Shown here: piece after piece, positions 58,988 to 64,000 of the stretch
Numbering within the stretch: position 1 is the stretch's first letter
How the letters are laid out: each line of letters opens with the position of its first letter
Origin: Actinomycetes bacterium
GTDB lineage: Bacteria; Actinomycetota; Acidimicrobiia; Acidimicrobiales; Palsa-688
Direction of reading: 5' to 3'
NCBI GenBank assembly: GCA_021811865.1
Contig: JAKAQB010000003.1
Coordinates: forward strand, 49,349-113,348
Length of the DNA: 64,000 nt
Notes under the pieces: model-generated
Databases searched by the model: none
Told to the model about the DNA's origin: nothing
Seen by the model: the letters and a program-made list of their open reading frames with translations, nothing else
Position numbers and translations under genes: made by a program

Positions 58988-60889
58988 ATGTCGCCTCGCC
59001 ACGTCGTCGTTGACGGCTCGAACATCGCCACCGAGGGTCGCAGCCTCCCGAGCCTCGCCCAGCTGGATCAAGCGGTACGGGAGCTCCTGGCGGAGAACCC
59101 GGACGACATCGTGACCGTCGTGGTCGACGCGTCCTTCGGGCACCGCATCGAGCCGTCCGAGTTGAAGACGTTCGAGGAAGCCGAGTCCGCCGCCGAGCTG
59201 GTGTCGCCCCCGGCGGGCGCCATCGGGCGGGGCGACGCCTTCCTCCTGCGCATCGCGGAGAAGACCGGCGCGACCGTGCTGTCCAACGACTCGTTCCAGG
59301 AGTTCCACGGCGAGCACGAGTGGCTGTTCGACAAGGGCCGGCTCATCGGGGGCAAGCCGGTGCCCGGCGTCGGCTGGATCTTCACGCCGCGGACACCCGT
59401 ACGAGGACCGAAGAGCCGAGAGGCGGTCAAGGAGGCCAAGCGCCGGCAGCGGTCCACGGAAGTCGCCGAGGGTGCCTCGGGGCTCGACCTGGCCGCTGCC
59501 CGTGGCGGGGGACGGGGCCGCAAGGTGGAGAAGGCCATAGCGACCGCCACCGACGAGGCGACCGGCCACTCCGAGGGGACCCGCCGGCGGCGGAGGCGGA
59601 CGAGCGAGCCGCCGTCCGAGCCGGTCAACCCGCCGCTCACCTTCATCAACTTCATCGCCGCCCACCGGCTCGGCAGCACGGTGACCGGGACAGTGGAAGC
59701 CTTCTCCTCCCACGGGGCCTTCGTCACCATCGAGGGCGCCACTTGCTACCTGCCGCTGTCCGCCATGGCCGACCCCCCGCCCAACCGGGCCCGGGAGGTC
59801 GTCTCCAAAGGAGAGCAGCGCACATTCGTCGTCCAGGCGTTCGACCCGCTCCGGCGGGGGGTCGAGCTGGCCATCCCCGGCTTCGAGCACATCGCAGCGG
59901 GGGTCACCGAGGAGACGGTCGAGGCGGAGATCGCACCGCTCCCCGAAGAGGAAGAGACCGTCGCCACCTCCTCCCGCCGGCCGTCCCGCCGCCGTGGGCG
60001 GACCGGGGCGGGGGCGCCGGCGGCGGTGGGGCCGGTGTCGACCGGGGCTGCGCCGGCGGCGGTGGGGCCGGGAACGCCTGTCGCCGGCGAGCCCACTCCG
60101 GATGCGTCCCTCGAGTCGGCGCCCCCCCGCCGGCGCTCGAGGAGTCGCAAGGTGGCACCCCTGGTAGCTGAGGCTGCCCCGGAGGCGGCGTCGGATGGTG
60201 GCGTTGTGGCCGACACAGGGGATCCGGCCGGCGGGACTGGCTCGCCGGAGGCGTTGCCGGCGGACGGGGAGCCGGCGAAGGGGAGGCCGGAGGACGGGGC
60301 GCCAGTGAAGGGGGCGCCAGTGAAGGGGGCGCGCCGGCGGAAGGCCGCCGCCGAGAAGGCTGTCTCGATTCCGGAGGAGGGACCGGTTGTCGGCCCGGCG
60401 GAAGCGGCCGACAGGCCGCCGCCGAAGAAGGTGCCGGCGGCGAAGAGGGTGGCGAAGGCGCCGGCGGGGGGCGCGCCTGCGGGTGCAGGGCCGGCGGGGG
60501 GCGCGCCGGCGAAGCGGGTGGCGAAGAAGGCGGGAGCCGAGCAGGCGGCGTCCTCCCGCCTGCCTGCCGGCAAGCGGGCTGCGCCGAGCGTCGAGGCCGC
60601 GCCGGCGAAGAAGGCGGCAGCTGGGAAGGCTTCCGGGGATCGGGGACCGGTTGCTCCGGACGTTGCTGTGCCAAAGGCGCCGGCACCGAGGGAGCAGCCG
60701 CTCCCCCCGGCGCCGTCGAACGATGATGGCGTCACCGAGGAGCGGCGATCGCAAGCCGGTGGGCGTTCGCTGGCGCGCCGACGGCCAGCGGCGGCGGCGC
60801 ACGAGGGCACCGGGACGGCTACCGGTCGAGCGGAGGGCGGGAGCAGGCGAGCGGCCCGTCTGGCATCTGGTGGCTCCGGCCAGCAGTAG
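58988..60889 (+). CDS. NYN-domain ribonuclease with S1-like domain and basic low-complexity tail
   Basis: The 633-residue protein begins with a Zc3h12a/NYN-type nuclease domain (HVVVDGSNIATEG, VTVVVDASFGHRI, GATVLSNDSFQEFHGEHEW) holding conserved acidic residues. An S1-like RNA-binding domain lies near residues 226-305 (GSTVTGTVEAFSSHGAFVTI, CYLPLSAM). The rest (about 330-633) is disordered, Ala/Pro/Lys-rich, with histone-H1-like KKVPAAKRVAKAP and PAKRVAKKAG repeats. An RNA-processing or decay role in the cytoplasm is likely. ATG 58988 is the first start in frame; no clear ribosome site is seen. Confidence 0.78.
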   Translation: MSPRHVVVDGSNIATEGRSLPSLAQLDQAVRELLAENPDDIVTVVVDASFGHRIEPSELKTFEEAESAAELVSPPAGAIGRGDAFLLRIAEKTGATVLSNDSFQEFHGEHEWLFDKGRLIGGKPVPGVGWIFTPRTPVRGPKSREAVKEAKRRQRSTEVAEGASGLDLAAARGGGRGRKVEKAIATATDEATGHSEGTRRRRRRTSEPPSEPVNPPLTFINFIAAHRLGSTVTGTVEAFSSHGAFVTIEGATCYLPLSAMADPPPNRAREVVSKGEQRTFVVQAFDPLRRGVELAIPGFEHIAAGVTEETVEAEIAPLPEEEETVATSSRRPSRRRGRTGAGAPAAVGPVSTGAAPAAVGPGTPVAGEPTPDASLESAPPRRRSRSRKVAPLVAEAAPEAASDGGVVADTGDPAGGTGSPEALPADGEPAKGRPEDGAPVKGAPVKGARRRKAAAEKAVSIPEEGPVVGPAEAADRPPPKKVPAAKRVAKAPAGGAPAGAGPAGGAPAKRVAKKAGAEQAASSRLPAGKRAAPSVEAAPAKKAAAGKASGDRGPVAPDVAVPKAPAPREQPLPPAPSNDDGVTEERRSQAGGRSLARRRPAAAAHEGTGTATGRAEGGSRRAARLASGGSGQQ

Positions 60890-61439
60890 CGCCCCAGCGA
60901 GCGCCGGTCATGACGCCGGTACCGGAACCTCCTGCCGGTGGCGGGGGGTCGGTCAGCATCGGGAACCGCTCACACCCCCCGGCCGGTCGGTGCCGAGGGC
61001 GGACTGACCGCAATCGACAAGGTGCCGGTCGAGGGGGTCGTCGCGGTCACACCCCCGCGCCAGGGGAGCCGGGTCGCTCAGGGCTGGCCGGTGATGGCAT
61101 CTGTGACGCCCAGCACCATGGCGGCCACCGGCAGGAGGTCTACGCGTTCGCCCGTGAGGACCTCGACCCGTGGGACGATCACATCGGTTGTCCGTTGCGT
61201 GCGGAGCGTTGGGAGAGAACCTCACGATCCGGGTCTGACTCAGGCTGTTCGCCCGCCAGGGTCGCCCAGACGTGTCCGGAGGCTCGTTCCTCGGGCCGGT
61301 CACGGCGCACGTTCGTGACGGTTCCCGAAGCTGAACGGTAAGCTGGACGAAGGTGAGTCCTCGCCGGAGAGCGATACCCACCGACCGAAAGGGGGAATGG
61401 GCAGCCGGGCTCGCAACAGCGCCGCGCCCCTGACCACCA
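60890..61439. other. Long intergenic region without a recognised gene
   Basis: About 550 bp. A plus-strand frame from 60910 has a locally protein-like stretch (QEVYAFAREDLDPWDDHI, about 61130-61180) but no known family, so a decayed gene is possible. TAAGCT at 61339 might be a -10 box for the exonuclease gene. An ATG at 61397 with AAAGGGGG upstream opens a frame that overlaps the exonuclease start out of phase. Confidence 0.4.
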
Positions 61440-62216
61440 ATGCGAATAGCGACGTGGAATGTGAACTCCCTCAAGACCCGGCTGCCCCGGGTGGAGGAGT
61501 GGATCGGCTACGCCCGGCCCGATGTGCTCTGCCTGCAGGAGACCAAGCTGGCCGACGCCGCCTTCCCGCACATGGCCTTCAGCGCTCTCGGCTACGACTC
61601 GGTCCACCACGGGGACGGCCAGTGGAACGGGGTGGCAATCCTGTCGCGCGTCGGCCTCACCGACGAGGTTGCCGGTTTCGCGACCGGGATGGAGGCGGAT
61701 ACCGACACCCGGCTCATAACGGCCCGATGCGGCGGTGTATCGGTGACGAGCGTCTACGTGCCCAATGGGCGGGCCCTGGACAGTGACCACTACCGGTACA
61801 AGCTCGCATGGCTCGCGAAGCTGCGAACCCACCTCGACGCCGTCGCCTCATCCGACGAGGAGGTGGCCGTATGCGGCGATTTCAACATCGCCCCGCAAGA
61901 CCGGGACGTGTGGGACCCGACGGTCTTCATCGGCTCCACCCACGTCAGCGAGCCCGAGCGCGCGGCGTTGGCGGAGCTCGAGGAGTGGGGCCTCGACGAC
62001 GCGTTCCGCGCCTGCTACCCGGAAGACGGCCGCCTGTTCACCTATTGGGACTACCGGGCAGGGGACTTCCACCAGCACCGGGGCATGAGGATCGACCTCG
62101 TCCTCGCCTCGCGGTCGCTCGTCCGCCGCGTTCGGTGGGCGCTCGTCGACCGAAACGCGCGTAAGGGCAAGCAGCCGTCCGACCACGCTCCCCTGCTGGT
62201 GGACGTCGACTCGTAA
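61440..62216 (+). CDS. xthA: Exodeoxyribonuclease III (XthA-type AP endonuclease)
   Basis: The 258-residue enzyme has the full EEP-family set: MRIATWNVNSLKTRLPRV, CLQETKLAD, VTSVYVPNGRAL, VCGDFNIAPQDRDVWDP, HRGMRIDLVLAS and KQPSDHAPLLVD. It cleaves abasic sites and degrades 3' ends in base-excision repair. ATG 61440 is the canonical family start but has no ribosome site; an out-of-frame upstream ATG with a strong site overlaps it. Confidence 0.95.
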   Translation: MRIATWNVNSLKTRLPRVEEWIGYARPDVLCLQETKLADAAFPHMAFSALGYDSVHHGDGQWNGVAILSRVGLTDEVAGFATGMEADTDTRLITARCGGVSVTSVYVPNGRALDSDHYRYKLAWLAKLRTHLDAVASSDEEVAVCGDFNIAPQDRDVWDPTVFIGSTHVSEPERAALAELEEWGLDDAFRACYPEDGRLFTYWDYRAGDFHQHRGMRIDLVLASRSLVRRVRWALVDRNARKGKQPSDHAPLLVDVDS

Positions 62217-62665
62217 GAAGCCCCCGCCTGCCGGGCACGGTCCTACAATCGAGCGGCTCCAGCCCATTGCAGATCGGGGCAGGAGTGAGATCGGAGGAGG
62301 GGTTGGAGCTGGCGACCGCCGTCGGTCGTGGCCTGGGACGCCGCCTACTTGGATCTCGGCACCCGACCGGCCGTGTACGAGATCTCGAAGTCCGGTGAGG
62401 TAGCGGAGGAAGTCCTGCTGTCTCCGGTCGCGGTGAGCGAAACGTCCCCGATCCTCACGCCGGAGGCGGCGGCGATTGCCCCGGGCATCGGCGCCGAACT
62501 GGGACGGTGGCGTACACCGACGAGCGCTCGGAGCGGCTCCGGGGGGTGCGGGGAGCGCTCGGAGCCTGGGATGGACCCGTCCATCACGGTCACCCGGCGG
62601 TGAGCCGACTCCACAACCCGTCGGGTGCCGGCCAAGCCGGTCCGGGGGCAGCACCCGGGCATGGG
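62217..62665. other. Intergenic region downstream of the exonuclease gene
   Basis: No credible gene on the plus strand. On the minus strand the frame continuing from the ATPase remnant (62666-62758) stays open to 62345 but loses family similarity. I see no RNA gene. Confidence 0.4.
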
Positions 62666-62758
62666 GTCGAACTTGGAGGGGTCCACGGTCTGCATCGGGT
62701 CGTCGATCACGATGAAGTGTGGCGGGCTACAGCCCGAGATGGCGCTGGGCTGGAACAC
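62666..62758 (-). pseudogene. Fragment of an AAA/SMC-like ATPase (Walker B region)
   Basis: On the minus strand PPHFIVIDDPMQTVDPSKFD is a clear Walker B plus D-loop of RecF/SMC-type ATPases (family form: hhhhDDP-Q-hDP). About 20 residues are preserved; neither the P-loop nor the signature motif is present, and the continuation does not match. It is a small remnant of a lost DNA-repair-type ATPase. Confidence 0.5.
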
Positions 62759-62834
62759 CGGCGGCCAGCGCGTTGAGCGTGCACCTCGGTCGGGAGGCGC
62801 CCGCCGACGAGCTCCAGCCGGCGTTGGGTGAGCT

Positions 62835-63275
62835 TCAGCCGGCGCCCGCGAGTGCTGGCACGGAGGAGCGTCTGACGGACGGTCCCGCCAGGGCGCTGAG
62901 GTCGGCGGGCCAGTCCACGGCGGGGTCCCATGGAAGGGGCAGCGCGGCGGAACCAGATCCCACCAGCGGTCGGGGGCGGCGCGGGGTGACGGCTCCGGAG
63001 CTGCCCCCTCGGCCGCGGTAGACGAGGAGACCTGTCAGCGGATCGGGTACGGCGTCGAGGGCTGCTTTGATCGCCGGGTTGTCGCGGAAGGATTCCCAGG
63101 CCGTCTCGTCCTCGAGACAGATCTCGAGCACCACGCCCCACGGGTGCTGGTGCCATGACCAATCGGTTGCGCCGCACCCGAGGGCGGTGCCGATGAGAGT
63201 GTCGGTCCACGTCTCGGCCCAGCCCAGCGCGGACGAAACCCCATCGAAGACCTCGAGCGAGTACCACACAGCCAC
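62835..63275 (-). CDS. Hypothetical protein
   Basis: The 146-residue protein begins VAVWYSLEVFDGVSSALGWA and has a notable CGATDWSWHQHPWGVVLEI stretch and ESFRDNPAIKAALDAVPDP. The last 45 residues are Pro/Arg-rich. GTG 63275 lies 7 nt behind TAGACT, a leaderless box, which decides the start against a longer open frame to 63533. I do not recognise the family. It follows the helicase gene on the same strand. Confidence 0.6.
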   Translation of the reverse strand: MAVWYSLEVFDGVSSALGWAETWTDTLIGTALGCGATDWSWHQHPWGVVLEICLEDETAWESFRDNPAIKAALDAVPDPLTGLLVYRGRGGSSGAVTPRRPRPLVGSGSAALPLPWDPAVDWPADLSALAGPSVRRSSVPALAGAG

Positions 63276-63282
63276 AGGCGCG

Positions 63283-63288
63283 AGTCTA
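63283..63288 (-). promoter_or_regulatory. Leaderless -10 box (TAGACT)
   Basis: On the minus strand TAGACT, 7 nt, then GTG 63275. Confidence 0.45.
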
Positions 63289-63427
63289 ACAAGCCGAGCG
63301 GGGCGCGAGAACACCTCGAACACGTCACGGCCTCCTTCGACGTCGGGGTCTTCGGCCGGGATGTCGGGATTCGTGCCGCCCCCTGCCCGGTTGCGGATGC
63401 AGTGGTGCCCCCGTCGGGGGTCATTCC

Positions 63428-63503
63428 GCGCGCAGGCCGTCGGACCGCGCGCATACGCACCGATATACCGTCGTGTGTGCGCGCAGTTTGACGTCGTGCG
63501 CGC
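63428..63503. repeat. 76-bp imperfect dyad with four GCGCGCA boxes
   Basis: GCGCGCA occurs at 63428 and 63447 (19 bp apart) and its complement TGCGCGC at 63478 and 63497 (19 bp apart), giving a symmetric arrangement. The centre (CCGATATACCG) is AT-rich. It lies in the gap between the helicase gene end and the next gene. Confidence 0.7.
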
Positions 63504-63539
63504 GGTTGGGCCCGACGGTGTGCTGATACGCACCTTTCA

Positions 63540-64000
63540 TCACGTCTGTTCGCTCCACCCGGCGACCCGGCGACCCGGCCACGCGCTGCTGGCGGACGCT
63601 GCGGGGTCCGTCTCGCCGGCCTGCCTCACCAGCCGCAGCAGCGCCGGCCCGTAGCGGCTCGCCTTCACCGGCCCCATGCCCGGGATGTCCAGCAACGCCG
63701 TCTCGTCGGACGGTCGGAGGGAGGCGATCGCCTCGAGGACGGCGTCGTGGAGCACGACGTGGGCGGGGACGAGGGAGGCCCGGGCGGCGGCCGCCCGCCA
63801 GGCTCGGAGCGCCTCGAGCACATGGGCCTCGGGGGTTGGCCACCCCGCGGGGAGGCGTGACGGCGGCCGCCCGGCACGTCCAGCGCGCAGGCGGTCACGT
63901 TGCCCACGGATGCGCTCCTGCCACTCCGCGGGGGTGGCCGGCGACGAACCGGTCCCGTCACGCCCACCGTCGCTGGCCGCCGCGCCGGCGGGTAGATCGG
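63540..64000 (-). CDS. C-terminus of UvrD2-like ATP-dependent DNA helicase with HRDC domain (5' end outside window)
   Basis: The minus-strand frame is open to the window end. The visible 152 residues comprise a basic linker (EWQERIRGQRDRLRAGRAGR) and an HRDC domain (VLEALRAWRAAAARASLVPA, HDAVLEAIASLRPSDETALL, DIPGMGPVKASRYGPALLRL). A C-terminal HRDC is typical of RecQ and of actinobacterial UvrD2; the spacing and HDA-LEAIA pattern fit UvrD2. It would unwind DNA in repair. Motor domains lie beyond the edge, so RecQ is not excluded. Confidence 0.8.
   Translation of the reverse strand, partial: DLPAGAAASDGGRDGTGSSPATPAEWQERIRGQRDRLRAGRAGRPPSRLPAGWPTPEAHVLEALRAWRAAAARASLVPAHVVLHDAVLEAIASLRPSDETALLDIPGMGPVKASRYGPALLRLVRQAGETDPAASASSAWPGRRVAGWSEQT

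Noticed and set aside
63276..63533. Longer N-terminus of the hypothetical protein through the GCGCGCA dyad
   Set aside because: The extension is Arg/Thr-rich and crosses the dyad; GTG 63275 has a well-placed -10 box.

Overview
The window is high-GC DNA from a free-living actinobacterium. Three things support this: a mycothiol-conjugate amidase (Mca), the fused 2-oxoglutarate enzyme Kgd, and an F420-type luciferase-like oxidoreductase. The many leaderless start signals (TANNNT 6 to 8 nt before ATG/GTG) also fit. An Acidimicrobiia-like lineage is my guess and is not proven. I recognised no rRNA, tRNA, CRISPR array or intact mobile element.

Region 1 (1-15.5 kb) is an aromatic-acid catabolic block. 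It holds boxC (cut by the window edge), boxB, a fused 2-oxoacid:ferredoxin oxidoreductase, a 3-hydroxyacyl-CoA dehydrogenase and an acyl-CoA ligase. An opposing livG-livF-livH-livM uptake operon follows, then a decayed alpha/beta hydrolase, an intact alpha/beta hydrolase and a DpgC-like (cofactor-free dioxygenase) crotonase homologue. BoxB/BoxC epoxidise and open benzoyl-CoA. The ligase and ABC transporter would import and activate the acid. The DpgC-like and ferredoxin-oxidoreductase genes suggest an added route from aryl-acetyl-CoA through aryl-glyoxylate to aroyl-CoA. No boxA, boxD, thiolase or periplasmic binding protein for this system lies in the window.

Region 2 (15.8-25.5 kb) is an amine/amino-acid utilisation operon behind a clear sigma70-type promoter: APC permease, GntR regulator, the three glutamate-synthase-like subunits GlxB/GlxC/GlxD (MgsABC-like), a GlnA-like ligase and a DadA-type FAD oxidase, with a convergent aldehyde dehydrogenase. 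The set reads as amine -> gamma-glutamyl amide -> N-substituted glutamate -> aldehyde -> acid. A transposase tail (25.6 kb) marks the far edge.

Region 3 (25.9-38.4 kb) carries housekeeping and small conserved genes, many with leaderless starts: mca, an SCP2 protein, murF, a lipoprotein, a YdjC deacetylase, a luciferase-like oxidoreductase, a DsbA-like protein, a PAP2 phosphatase, a Cas4/RecB-type nuclease, hydrolases, DUF72, an FAD oxidase and a TetR remnant.

Region 4 (38.5-44.8 kb) is a peptide-type ABC transporter: a lipoprotein binding protein converging on dppB-dppC and a fused double ATPase. The tail of a second, lost binding-protein gene lies just upstream of dppB. Region 5 (45-64 kb) has malQ, a LigC-type DNA ligase overlapping a 2H phosphoesterase, an SDR enzyme, an operon of TIGR01777 epimerase, a frameshifted glycosyltransferase and a geranylgeranyl-reductase-like enzyme, then ettA, kgd, an NYN/S1 ribonuclease, exonuclease III and the C-terminus of a UvrD2-like helicase.

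The most distinctive non-coding features are two copies of a 55-bp near-perfect palindrome (31.5 and 47.2 kb), a 76-bp dyad of four GCGCGCA boxes (63.4 kb), and a 15-bp tandem repeat that copies the stop region of the glnA-like gene.
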